A DNA stretch of 64,000 nucleotides from Primulina eburnea (lineage: Eukaryota > Streptophyta > Magnoliopsida > Lamiales > Gesneriaceae). The DNA is taken from the NCBI RefSeq assembly GCF_022965805.1, contig NC_133114.1, positions 6,530,261-6,594,260 of the forward strand. The letters are read 5' to 3'. The first letter of the stretch is position 1; every line of letters starts with the position of its first letter. Shown piece after piece: positions 10,105 through 19,963 of the stretch. The notes under the pieces were generated by a model. That model saw only the letters and a program-made list of their open reading frames with translations. It was not told the origin of the DNA and did not search any database. A program made the translations under genes and the position numbers.

Positions 10105-11625
10105 ATGATTAGTACTATTCAGGATTGTTGTTCGTTGGGATTTAACTTCAAACATCGGAAAGGTATGGAGAGCATTCGTGTTGCTACCATTTTATCTGAG
10201 CCAGCTTTGTTCGCTCGGATTCGAGATGCTCAGATGTCTGATCTGAAGACTCAGAGATTAGCTCGGTTAGCGGGTGGAGATAGCGGTTTCCATTATCAGT
10301 CTAATGGTCTTCTATGTTTGTCTAATCGGGTTGTAGTACCAGAGGATGATAATTTGAGGGAAGAGATCTTGTCTCAGGCTCATCGAAGCAAGTTGAGTGT
10401 CCATCCAGGAAGCAATAAGATGTATAAAGACTTGAGGACACGATTTTGGTGGAAAGGGATGAAGCGCAGTGTTTATCAGTTTGTTTCCAAGTGTCTTGTT
10501 TGTCAGCAGGTTAAGGCAGAGCACCGTCGACCTGGAGAATTATTGTTGAATCTACCTATTCCTGAATGGAAGTGGGAGCATATCACGATGGATTTCATTA
10601 CTCACTTGCCATTGTCTTCGAGGAATAGTGATGCTATTTGGGTAGTGGTGGATCGACTCACCAAGTCTGCTCATTTTCTGCCTTATAACCGTGACTTCAC
10701 TTTCGATCGGATGGCTCGCTTGTACATTCAAGAGATTGTACGTTTGCATGGAGTGCCAGTCAGTATTGTTAGTGACAGGGATCCTCGTTTTACCTCACGA
10801 TTTTGGGGTAGTTTCCAGTCAGCATTGGGCACTTCACTGAGTCTGAGTACTGCTTATCATCCGGAGACTGACGGTCAGTCAGAGAGGACTATCCGTACGC
10901 TTGAGGATATGTTGCGAGCCTGTGTTATGGATTTCGGACCCGCTTGGCAGGATCATTTGCCTTTGATTGAGTTCGCGTACAACAACAGCTACCATCGTAG
11001 TATTGGTATGGCACCATTTGAGGCGTTGTATGGGCGACGTTGTCGTACTCCATTATTCTGGGATGAAGTTGGGGAACGACATGTTGAGGGTCCGGAGTTA
11101 GTCCAGCAGGCTATTGATAAAGTTGCAGTAATCAAGAAGCGGATTAAGATTGCCCAGGATCGACAGGCTAGTTATGCGAACACCAAGCGGCGACCTCTTT
11201 ATTTTCAGCCAGGTGAGAAAGTGTTTCTCCGAGTTTCGCCTTTTCGCAGGATTTTGAGATTTGGTCTCAAGGGTAAGCTATCTCCGAGATTTATTGGTCC
11301 TTTTGAGATTCTGGAATGTGTGGGAGATTTGGCTTACAGGTTAGCATTACCTCCGTATCTGTCTGGGATTCATGACGTGTTTCACGTATCCCTTTTGCGA
11401 CGATATGTGGCAGATGAATCACACATTTTACATCCATCTGAAGTTCAACTTGAATCGGATTTGTCTTACGTGGAGCGACCAGTTCAGATTCTCGATCGCA
11501 AAGATAAGGTGTTGCGGAATAAGATCATTCCTCTTGTCTTAGTTCAGTGGCAGCATAGAGGCACTGAAGAAGCCACTTGGGAGCTAGAGAGTCGTATGCG
11601 TTCGGAGCATCCAGAGCTCTTTTGA
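10105..11625 (+). CDS. pol: Gypsy1 integrase with C-terminal chromodomain
   Basis: Single open frame of 506 codons. An HHCC zinc-binding region (HRSKLSVHPGSNKMYKDL ... CLVCQQVKAEH) is followed by the rve core with DDE-type residues (TMDFITHLP, IVSDRDPRFTSRFW and the YHPETDGQSERTIRTLE block). The GPF/Y-like module reads GKLSPRFIGPFEIL. The chromodomain at the C-terminus (VQILDRKDKVLRNKIIPLVLVQW ... EEATWELE) would steer integration to marked chromatin. All of these look intact, unlike the upstream RT frame. An indel before 10105 separates it from RNase H, so the ATG at 10105 need not be a natural start. Confidence 0.93.
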   Translation: MISTIQDCCSLGFNFKHRKGMESIRVATILSEPALFARIRDAQMSDLKTQRLARLAGGDSGFHYQSNGLLCLSNRVVVPEDDNLREEILSQAHRSKLSVHPGSNKMYKDLRTRFWWKGMKRSVYQFVSKCLVCQQVKAEHRRPGELLLNLPIPEWKWEHITMDFITHLPLSSRNSDAIWVVVDRLTKSAHFLPYNRDFTFDRMARLYIQEIVRLHGVPVSIVSDRDPRFTSRFWGSFQSALGTSLSLSTAYHPETDGQSERTIRTLEDMLRACVMDFGPAWQDHLPLIEFAYNNSYHRSIGMAPFEALYGRRCRTPLFWDEVGERHVEGPELVQQAIDKVAVIKKRIKIAQDRQASYANTKRRPLYFQPGEKVFLRVSPFRRILRFGLKGKLSPRFIGPFEILECVGDLAYRLALPPYLSGIHDVFHVSLLRRYVADESHILHPSEVQLESDLSYVERPVQILDRKDKVLRNKIIPLVLVQWQHRGTEEATWELESRMRSEHPELF

Positions 11626-11774
11626 GTTGTACTGTAGTTGTACTATGGATGTATGTATGTTTTCCGTTGTAATCCAATTATCAGTTGTGTTTGGCAACAA
11701 TTGAGATGTAATAACAATGTTGTTATTTCAGTTTTGTTCATCCTATAAACTTGATTTCGAGGACGAAATCTTTT

Positions 11775-11787
11775 AAGGGGGGGAGAA
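11775..11787 (+). promoter_or_regulatory. Polypurine tract of Gypsy1
   Basis: AAGGGGGGGAGAA directly before the 3' LTR. It primes plus-strand DNA. Just upstream is the inverted pair GATTTCG/CGAAATC (about 11752-11770), also seen in altered form before Gypsy2's 3' LTR. Confidence 0.9.
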
Positions 11788-13271
11788 TGTAGTAACCCGA
11801 TTCCTAATTTGAGTTAATTATCGGATTAATTATATTTTCGGTGGGATCGGAAGGACCGAACAAGTTCGGATCGTCCGATGAGTTCGGATCGTCCGATGAG
11901 TTCGGATCGTCCGAGCCACTGTCGGACCGTCCGAGACAGGTGGCTGGACACGTGGAAGGGTTCTGGACACGTGGTAAGGTTCGGATCATCCGATTGGGGT
12001 TCGGATCGTCCGAGACAGGTGGCTGTACTCGTGGAAGTCATGCAAGGATCGGATCGTCCGATCAGAGTTCGGACCGTCCGAAGTGTGCCGGATCGGAGCT
12101 TCCGAAATGGTTCAGATCGTCCGAACATTGGCTATAAATAGAGGCGCGAGGCTTCATTTGTGACTCGCCAATTCAGAGAGTTCCATAGCATTTCAGTCGT
12201 TTCTGTGAGATTCTAGTCTTTTTCCGAGGTTCGGGCACTAGCGGGGAGCTGCTGGTCTTGTAGCGGAGCTGTGCTCTAGTTGGGAGCTAGCGGCATCAGT
12301 GGGCTAGCGACGGACGAAGGTTTGGAATTGTATCAGTATTATTTCAGGATTATCTAGTTAAGTCTGGTAGTTAAGTTTTAGTGATGGTTTTCACTTGATG
12401 CATAGGCTTGGACTAGACCTGTTGTCTGGTTATTCCAGTGGATTAGGATTTCTGTGATAGAGGTACGAAAGTACTATCCGAGATATCCTGGTCGAGTATA
12501 CATTCTTATATGTGTTGCATGATTATGTGGTGCATTGTTATATGTCATATGATGCATGCTATTATGTCACGATTTATGATGCATGTTGCATTTCATGTTG
12601 AGCCGTATCTCCTTCGAGATAGCCTTTACTGTTGAGCTGTATCCCTTTCGAGATAAGCTATATATATCTTGTGGGGCCGCTCAGCCCTGTCTTGTCTTGT
12701 GGACGCATGGACACCGAGAGTACACAGTGGCCGACGGGTCCGGAGGGCTTCGGTGATCCGGGACATTTTAGGTCCACGTCTGTTCTTGCAGTGGATGCAG
12801 TGACCCAGAGGTAGTACCGCGCGGCACTATCCACTTGGCGCCTCTAGACTGAGCATTTTGAGATCTTTTGTGACTCCTGTTTCTTGACTACCCTGGTATC
12901 ATATCATAGCATGTGCATTTCATATAGGTTTGTATACTCATGCTTTTGTACTGGGCGTTCTTATCGCTCACGTCCTCGGTTTTGTTTATCTTGGACACCC
13001 CAATTCCACGGGGCAGGCCTCAGGTTGGATGGCTCAGGAGGAGCAGGAGGAGGACATTGAGTAGCTGGTTGGTTTAGTTTTCAGTGTTTTCCATTTGATT
13101 TGATATGATTGTAGCAGATACTTTCAGTTAGTTGAATATTTTGGATTTCGATTGGGTTGTATAAACTATTGTTGTTAACCATATTTCCGCTGTTATCTCT
13201 GATTTTTATTAATTAAGTTAATTGCATGCTTAGTTCTCAACTAGTAGGTGATTCTGGAACGGGTCACTACA
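11788..13271 (+). repeat. 3' LTR of Gypsy1
   Basis: 1484 bp. Compared with the 5' LTR, four substitutions were seen by eye (near 11917, 12113, 12450 and 13135) plus one additional 18-bp unit GTTCGGATCGTCCGATGA in the palindrome array (about 11880-11915). TATAAATAG is at 12133-12141. It ends in ACTACA, followed by the CTTCT target duplication and hAT transposase sequence. Confidence 0.95.
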
Positions 13272-14238
13272 CTTCTTCATCCTAGTCTCCGAACCTTTAA
13301 CATACTTGACTGACTCTCTAATTTTATTCAAAGCAACAACAGCAACTTTCAAACCTTCTTGGACAATTAGATTCAATATATGAGCAGAACAACGAACATG
13401 AAAATACTCACCATCACACAATAAGCTATCATGCAAAGAGAGTTGCTCTTTCAAATTAACTTGCAAGTTGTCATTGCTAGATGCATTATCCAATGTCAGA
13501 GAAAAAAACTTTTTTCTCAATTCCCCACTCCTTCAAAAATTCAAATAATTTTGCTGCTAATTCAACTCCTGAGTGTGGTGGAGGCATATGAGAAAAGCTA
13601 AGAATTTTACTATTCAACTTCCAATCATTATCAACAAAATGAGCAGTCAAGCAAATATAACCCTCACTAGTGCACGACGTCCACAAATCCGAAGTTAAAC
13701 AAACTCTATTCTGAATAGTAGCCAAAACATGCTTAAGTTTCTCTTTTTCCCTCAAATAGATTCTTTTAATATCACAAACAAGAGTGTTTCTAGAAATACA
13801 AGGAACATCGGGATTTATGTATTTCATCCAAGCTCTAATACCATCATACTTAACAAACGAAAATGATAAATCATGTCTAATGATTGCACAAGCCAATAGT
13901 TCACGTGCAATTTTTTGGTCTATTTTCTTAGACCTCATCTTCCCATCTTGATCAAGAATCATTTGTCCTACATCATGGAACTTCAATTTGCTACAAGTTT
14001 TCTGATGACGTCACAACGTAGAAGTTCCATGCTGTTTAGTCCCACATTGATACTGTTTTTCACATCCATTACATTCAGCTTTATCTAAACCATCAATCCC
14101 TTTGATTTTCTTAAAATACATCCAAATATCAGAAGTTTCCTTACGTCTTTTTGGTTTAGTTGAACCCTCATCATTCTTAGGATTTTTCAGTTCATCAACA
14201 TCCACATCAGCAGTTGGAGTTTGAGAAGAAACGTCCAT
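13272..14238 (-). pseudogene. hAT transposase, N-terminal half (BED finger and catalytic domain start)
   Basis: Likely RICESLEEPER/DAYSLEEPER-like transposase. The start MDVSSQTPTADVDVDEL at 14238 follows a plausible 5'-UTR intron (acceptor AG at 14248-14249). A BED zinc finger is seen at about 14030-14120 (SDIWMYFKKI ... AECNGCEKQYQCGTKQHGTSTL). An in-frame TGA at 14011-14013 interrupts it; a CGA-to-TGA change would explain it. Next come the hAT central region (LTSDLWTSCTSEGYICLTAHF) and a frameshift at a poly-T run near 13500-13510, after which TLDNASSNDNL and FHVRCSAHILNLIVQEGL continue. The gene stops at the Gypsy1 junction in VKYVKGSETRMKK and resumes in frame at 5648. Confidence 0.85.
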
Positions 14239-15264
14239 TTCAACAATCTGTAATTTTTTTTTCAAAAACCAACTGTAATATGATTGAGTAATAGGAAGCT
14301 ACTGTTAAATAAGAAAAACTGAACCATCAAGATTCAAGAGCAGGAGCCATACAATCAAAACCAGTAGACATTTTTTCTTTCACGAGGCATCAAATCATCA
14401 AATTTTTTTTTTTATAAAAACACTAACTGAACAAACAAGAGCAGCAGAAAGCTAACGTCAACAAATAAAACCAGACAACCAAGAACACGATCCATCCTAG
14501 CAAGCTGCTGTAAAAAAAAGAAAACCGCGAACAACCAAGAGGACGAGCCATCAAATCAAAATGAATTAGAAAAACACTTAATAGAATAAGTAAGAGAATT
14601 ATGAAGCTGCCGTACAAATCAGAAAACGAACAACAAAGACCAATGGCAATAGGAGGAGCTGGAAAAAAAAACCAATTGGCACCAAAGAACACTACCTAAA
14701 ATGAATCGAGCAAGAAATAAAATGAAGCAAGATCATTACCTAAAATGAAGCACAGGAAGAACTAAAGAACGCGCCGCCGTGCAGAGCTCGGGGCTGTCGC
14801 TGATATCGCGGCGGTGGTTGGAACTCCGTGATAAGTGGCGCGGCGGCTCACGGCTGATGCTGGGAGAGGAGATGAGCGACACGATGGGTTGGGACTTGGG
14901 AGGAGGGTTTTGCTTCTGACTTCTGAGCTTCTGCCTTCTCTGTAAGCGAGTAAGCGACTAAGCGTTTTAATTTTTTTCCTTTTAACAATATCAAACATTT
15001 GGACTTTGGACTTTGGAGCATGGGCTATATAATTTGGACCTGGGCTCACACTGGCTGGACAAAAACTAATACATATAATTTTTTTTATTTAAACCATGGG
15101 CTAACCCGAGCCCATCGGGTTAGGCCCGATTCAACCCACAGCCCGAGCGACTGGGCCTGTTTAGGCCCGAATTTAAATGGGCTAACAAAATCACAACCCA
15201 ACCCATTAAATTTTCTTGTCGGGCTGGGCCAACCCAGCGGGCCCAACCCATATTGACAGCTCTA
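14239..15264 (-). other. hAT 5' region: promoter, UTR intron and subterminal GGCCC repeats
   Basis: No protein gene. In element sense: terminal repeat at 15264, then about 200 bp rich in GGGCC/GGCCC, then a GC-rich untranslated exon (about 14740-14960), a donor GGTAATG at 14739, an intron of about 490 bp full of A-runs, and an acceptor just before the transposase ATG. The apparent reading frames at 14762-15049 are unremarkable GC-rich UTR. Confidence 0.6.
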
Positions 15265-15265
15265 G

Positions 15266-15378
15266 TTTTGGTACGTTCATTTAAATGATACATTTCACCT
15301 GTTCTTGGAAGATATTATTCAACTTTTACTTTTTTAATTATATTTTCATATAAATAACAAAATACCGCCTATTATTTT
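15266..15378. repeat. Short AT-rich segment with a second copy at about 57465-57545
   Basis: TTTGGTACGTTCATTTAAATGAT and the next ~60 bases recur at 57465-57545 with several substitutions. It abuts the hAT right end here, while no hAT is present at the second copy. It may be a dispersed repeat used as a hAT target, or an ancient segmental copy. Nothing else is seen up to the solo LTR. Confidence 0.6.
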
Positions 15379-15906
15379 TGTGGGGACCCGGACGCTAATC
15401 AAGTTCTTAATCATCATTGGGACTAATTAATCAATTATAAAACAGGGTCTAAAAATTTTTCTTTTTAAATTGCGGAACGTAGTGAAATAAAACATATATA
15501 CATCTCTGTATATAAAATACAAATCCTGTATTACAAAACATTTATTCAAACTAGAGTTTAACAACTAATGTCAAGTGTTCAAACCCTATCTCAGATCAAA
15601 GTCCGAAGTCTCCACTCTAACTCGATCTCTCCTCATCTCCTCGACCCTGAACCTGTCCCACATGTTGTCAAGTACACATACAGACAAGACAACAGCCGGA
15701 TAAACCGGTGAGAATAACTCCCAATATAAATCAATGAAACATGCAATCATATAAACAAATATAAAGCATGTAATCAGGTATCAACAATATGTAACAAATC
15801 TGAAACATAATCAATAACACACTGTCAACAATACTTGTAGCTACTAAATTCAGACTAGACTCAATCCTAGTCTAGGGATCCCGGTTCCAGAAGTTGGCAT
15901 GTATAT

Positions 15907-16314
15907 ATCGACTAACAGTAATAGAAAAGACTCCAGTTGTATCCACGTCGATATAGTATCGATTAACAGTAATAGAAAAGACTCCAGTTCTATCCACACC
16001 GATACAGTATCGATTAACAGTAATAGACGAAGCCCTGATTCTATTCACATTGATATATTATCGATTACCAGTAATAGAGCAAGCCCTGATTCTATCCACA
16101 TTGATATGATATCGATCACCAGTAATAGAACAAAGTCCGATTCTATCCACATCGATATAACATCGATTAACAGTAATAGAAGGAACGATGAATCTATCCA
16201 CATCGATATAATATCAATTAACAGTAATAGAAGAAGCTATACGTCTATCCACATCGATATAATATCAACCAACAGTAATAGAAGAAGCTTTCAATCTATC
16301 GACATCGATAATCC
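15907..16314. repeat. 51-bp minisatellite, 8 copies, inside the solo LTR
   Basis: Eight units of exactly 51 bp, each like ATCGATTAACAGTAATAGA plus a variable stretch plus CTATCCACATCGATATA. Because 51 is a multiple of three, one frame stays open across it and shows a 17-residue repeat (SINSNR...SIHIDI). I read it as DNA repeat, not protein. Confidence 0.92.
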
Positions 16315-17261
16315 AACATCCAGTGACAGACTTTGGCACATCCGCCAATACCCCATCTTATGACATCGTGCAATGTGCCCATGGCGATCCCACCACTAAC
16401 GGCACTTCTGTCATAAGATTACTCTTCTAATACCTGTAATCTATAACTCAAGAAAACAAGTATATCAATCAATTAATGCAAATATCAATGCAATAAAGTA
16501 AAGTATGTGATTTAGGGAAACTCAAGTCTCAGCTGACTCAAGTCCATCTCCCAATACCACATTGACTTATACCTTTGTCTTCATGATCTGACGAAGACGA
16601 AGACTCCATTTCACGTCTGTCCATGTCAATCTGAATTCACAATATCAAATAGACTGTGTCAATCTACAGCTCAATTCAAAGCCCATTCTGACCAATATCG
16701 AATCAAGACACAATCCAATTCATATCGACAATATCAATATTAATACCAAGTTCTATATCAATTCTGTACAATCCCGCAATCCCGGCAATACAATCTTGAT
16801 ACAACAAGTCAACAACTCATTTGATCCCAATCTGGTTAGTATCAATATATCCAGTGATACAGTACAATTCAGATATCAATCCCAGTATTACAAAATCAAT
16901 AATACCATGATTCTGATATCAATTCAGTATATTTCAATTGAATAAACTCTGAAAATTCATCATAATTCCATACATAGTCCGTTCTTCAATCTGACTGCAG
17001 ATATACGATGTCTAATGTGTCAAGAGCATCATATCTAACTCCTATTCAATTTAGACAATATCATAAATTCAAAACATGTCTAAACGTAGCAAAACTTACG
17101 TCCAGTTGTAGTCTACATTGATAGGAACTCGGTACTGAAGTCGGATTTAAAACCTGACGGACAAATCACTCGGAAATCACGATAATACGTTTTGAAGAAA
17201 CTTGAAATCTCCCAAGCTTCATCCCCACGTTTTTAGTTAATATTTTCTGAATATTTACATG

Positions 17262-17278
17262 TATATATATATATATAC
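17262..17278 (-). promoter_or_regulatory. TATA region of the solo LTR
   Basis: Alternating TA tract following the GCGCATATGCGC array in the LTR's own sense strand, in the position where the other LTRs here have TATAAATA. Confidence 0.5.
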
Positions 17279-17324
17279 ACGTCGCCCCAAGAGACCAAGT
17301 GGCAGCTTCATGTTTCGCATGCCT

Positions 17325-17610
17325 GGCGCATATGCGCGCACAATCCCGCGCATATGCGCCGAGAGCCTTATCCGCACACTCGACTGCTCGCGCATATGCG
17401 CGAACACAAGTCGCGCATATGCGCGAGACCTACTGGAGTGCTCGCGCATATGCGCGCACTACCTCGCGCATATGCGCGAGACTTACCGTCTCGGCATTCA
17501 TGCTACTGGACACCTCACGCGTATGCGCGCCCTCTCGCCGCGCATATGCACGGGGTCTTCTGCCCGATGCGCGCCTGCTCGCGCACTATATCGCGCATGT
17601 GCGCGCATGG
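17325..17610. repeat. Array of GCGCATATGCGC palindromes in solo-LTR U3
   Basis: About nine perfect or near copies of CGCGCATATGCGCG, for example at about 17327, 17347, 17388, 17411, 17441, 17462, 17517, 17539 and 17590. Pairs are spaced about 20-25 bp with longer gaps between pairs. The array lies directly upstream, in minus-strand sense, of TATATATATATATAC at about 17262-17278. The overlapping open frames here are products of the repeat. Confidence 0.9.
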
Positions 17611-17781
17611 TAGCTCCCTCACACACCTTTCGTGTATTTTTCCGTCTTTTCCGGCTAGTCTGTTCTGTCTATATTTACCGCAATTAATTCAATAAATCAT
17701 TTCAGATTAATTCCAGATTACGGTAATTATACCCAAATCGTTTCGGATTACGGTAATTAAATTCTCGGGCATTACAATTTT

Positions 17782-18780
17782 CAGGAGTAAATCAGAGATA
17801 AATCTCTAAACTCAAAAATAAATTTATCCTAATTCTCTACCCTTGAAAAAATTGTTTAAACTCCTTAAAATAATAAAAATGACAAAAATACCCTTATTGT
17901 TGATTTTAATTATTGATTTTAGTGGGCTGTAAAATGGTATCAGAATTTAGGTAAATTTTTTTTTAAATATAAAAATTTATTATTACTGAGTGATTAAATG
18001 TTTGAGAAAGAGAATTTTCTCAAATAACATAGATCTGAACCTAGTTCGAGATTAAATATTTGTAGGATTTATTCCAAAACTTTATAATATTAGAAACAGG
18101 AAGATCTAACCAAGGTTAGATATCAAGAATAAAGTGGAACTTATCGGAGTCTTAAGGTAATCTTATGATTCAAAATAAATGGTTCTTAGAAATAGTACAA
18201 GATTTCTCTTAAATTTCCAGCGATCTTAGAGAAATTCAAAAAATAGTACAAAATTATGATAATATGCTGTATTATGTACCACAAAATATGGAAAAAAATC
18301 ATTGAAAAACAAGAGGAAATTCTCATTGGCGTGCGACAATGGTTGAGGAGATGGTCCTCAGTTGAGAAAGGCTTCTTCGGATAGGGAACATTAAAAGAGA
18401 TTAAAAAAAAACTCAAACTTTAGAATAATAACCAAATTCTAGTAAAAAGAACTTTAGAAGAAAGGTTATCAACATCTTTTGATACTGAACTATTATTACA
18501 CCAAAGAAGGAAGGCCAAACTAATGCCAAAATCTTTAACTGACGAAGAAATAATGATCAGTCTGATTAAAAAATGTCTTAGAAAAAAATTAATTTGATTA
18601 CAAATTAGAGAGGATTGGTCTCGAAGATCTCCAAGATTTTACAGAATCATTTGCAAATTTCAAGGTCGTAGATCTAAAGATGAACACAATTGGGGTGAAC
18701 CACCCACCATAGCCCGGTCATCTTCTCATGAACCACCAAGAGAAAGTGCTGAGATTTATTAGATTCAGAGTTTGAAAAAC
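17782..18780 (+). other. Old retroid relic, possibly pararetrovirus-like; no intact gene
   Basis: TGGTATCAGAATTTAGG at about 17935 resembles a tRNA-Met primer site in the form that opens caulimovirid genomes, and no LTR end lies next to it. Downstream, AT-rich pieces of open frame are broken by many stops; for example LEERLSTSFDTELLLHQRRKAKLMP (read in blocks at about 18455-18530), DEEIMISLIKKCLRKKL, and in another frame LEDLQDFTESFANFKVVD. No RT, protease, movement-protein or coat zinc-finger motif was found. It could equally be a retrotransposon leader. Described only; fully degenerate. Confidence 0.25.
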
Positions 18781-19601
18781 TAACCAGTAACCGATCAGAA
18801 GACCTGAATTGAACTGATATTTGAACCGGTAAAGTGTAACTGAACTGAAGGAGAGTTGGAAATTTAATGGAACTAGTAATTAAACCAACTTAAGTTCTCA
18901 AAGGATTTATTAAAGTCTCCAAATGCATGAATCGAAGATTGACGCACTGATACCAGATCTAAAGAACTGAATAAGTGATTCACAGAATTGATATAGCTTA
19001 ACAAAAGAAATTGAACTGGAATGTTCGAACTGAAAAGACATCAGTTAAAACTGATGTAGTCCAGCTAAATTGATCAGTCGACTAGTTTGACTTCTGATCA
19101 GTTAGCTACATCATCAGTTGCAATTTGAATCTCAGCAGACAAACTGACAGTTCATTAAAAAGTAGAACAGATGAAGTAGAACAGTCTGGCACATTGTACT
19201 TCTGTCAAAAAAGGTCATCTACATGGACTAGAAGACGACTCAATGGATATTAATCATTAAATGCATTCAATGTTACCGTTGGAATCAAAGACTATTTATA
19301 ACTGATGAGTTCAGTTGAAGAAAAGGTTAACGAACAACTAACAGTCAGTTGCGATTTACTCTCGAGTTTATTCATTTTACAAATTGCAACATTTAGCTCT
19401 AAACTCTTAATTTATCCATAGCATTCAGGCTACTCATTAGATCTATTCAGTTAACAACTGATAAGTGATAAGTAGAAAACTAAGAACTTCAGTTTGGTAT
19501 TATATAAGTCCAGTTGAAGTGGGTTATTACAATTTTTTGTATCAATCAAAGTCTTTTGATGAATTCATATACTTGAGATAGAAGGGGGGACATAGGAGCA
19601 G
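18781..19601 (+). repeat. Copia LTR relic related to Copia C (plus orientation)
   Basis: Sequence with many CAGTT/AACTG half-sites (about 19040-19160), TTTATAACTGATG near 19295 and the block AGGAGCAGTTGAA near 19594 matches, in opposite orientation, the Copia C LTR at 26744-28190 (its GGAGCAGTTGAA block is at about 27085-27100). Both ends have been lost. Confidence 0.55.
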
Positions 19602-19963
19602 TTGAAGTCTTCGAACATCCATAAAATTCTTTGTGTCCATTTTATTCATTCTGTTATCGATATATTAGCCAAAAAATATTCAATATATCCTTTAATTTGT
19701 TTCCGCACTACTACTATTAGTAAACCGATCGATATTGACACACAACATCTCAGAACTGATTCATATCTGAAAAGATTTTTTAAAAAAAACCGAAGTGTTT
19801 ATTCAACCTCAACAGTCACAAAATTCAAAATCTATAATGATCAGAATGTTCAGTCGAAGAAATCCGGAGAAGATGAGGCAGCTATCAAACAGAAGAAAAT
19901 ATTCAAGATTAAATCTATTGCTCCAAAGTCTAAGAGGAAACTAGTTTTGTCAACCAGTGATTC
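19602..19963 (+). pseudogene. Scrap of an env-position ORF (Copia F type)
   Basis: A short open stretch whose C-terminal residues (KSIAPKSKRKLVLSTSDS) resemble a basic segment of the 932-codon ORF at 60877-63675 (ISKKRLLISTDSDKTAS). The nearby Copia LTR relic fits an env-bearing Copia of that kind. The fragment is cut by the Gypsy2 5' LTR at 19964. Its upstream limit and first residues are not trustworthy. Confidence 0.35.

Larger units (their letters stand above)
5649..13271 (+). mobile_element. Gypsy1: complete Ty3/gypsy chromovirus (Tekay/Del-like), recent insertion
   Basis: The 7623-bp element is flanked by the 5-bp duplication CTTCT (5644-5648 and 13272-13276). LTRs are 5649-7114 and 11788-13271; they begin TGTAGTAACCC and end GGTCACTACA. 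The primer binding site is at 7119-7130 and the polypurine tract at 11775-11787. Domain order gag-PR-RT-RH-INT-chromodomain defines a chromovirus; the C-terminal chromodomain suggests Tekay/Del. By eye the LTRs differ by four substitutions and one extra 18-bp palindrome unit, so it is young. Even so, pol is broken at about 9080 and about 10078-10104. Confidence 0.95.
4247..15264 (-). mobile_element. hAT-superfamily DNA transposon, interrupted by Gypsy1 (and probably Copia A)
   Basis: Transposase coding sequence is split into 4349-5648 and 13272-14238 by Gypsy1, whose 5-bp target duplication CTTCT shows one clean insertion. The right end is near 15264, where TAGAGCTGTCAATATGGG (minus strand) resembles a hAT terminal repeat; the next ~200 bp is dense in GGGCC/GGCCC motifs, typical of hAT subterminal regions. 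No matching left end is visible at 4247-4348, so it probably lies beyond Copia A, outside the window. The element is dead: one nonsense codon, one frameshift and the retroelement insertions. Confidence 0.8.
15379..17776 (-). mobile_element. Solo LTR of a Ty3/gypsy element (2398 bp)
   Basis: On the minus strand it begins TGTAATGCCCGAGAATT (17776) and ends GGGTCCCCACA (15379). Both sides carry the 5-bp duplication ATTTT (15374-15378 and 17777-17781). No primer binding site, polypurine tract or coding sequence is adjacent, so this is a solo LTR left by LTR-LTR recombination. U3 (right end) contains an array of GCGCATATGCGC dyads followed by a TA-rich TATA region. The middle contains a 51-bp minisatellite. 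The LTR start style is Tekay-like, but no coding part is here to confirm it. Confidence 0.88.

Noticed and set aside
14762..15049. Open frame in GC-rich sequence before the hAT transposase
   Set aside because: It lies in the untranslated first exon and subterminal region of the transposon, with no protein family resemblance.
17325..17610. Resemblance to a CRISPR array (short repeats with unlike spacers)
   Set aside because: Plant nuclear context, 12-bp palindromic repeats, irregular spacing, position inside an LTR, no cas genes. The same holds for the TTCGGA arrays.
17255..17695. Four overlapping Arg/Ala-rich open frames
   Set aside because: Produced by the GCGCATATGCGC array in the solo LTR, open on both strands for the same reason.
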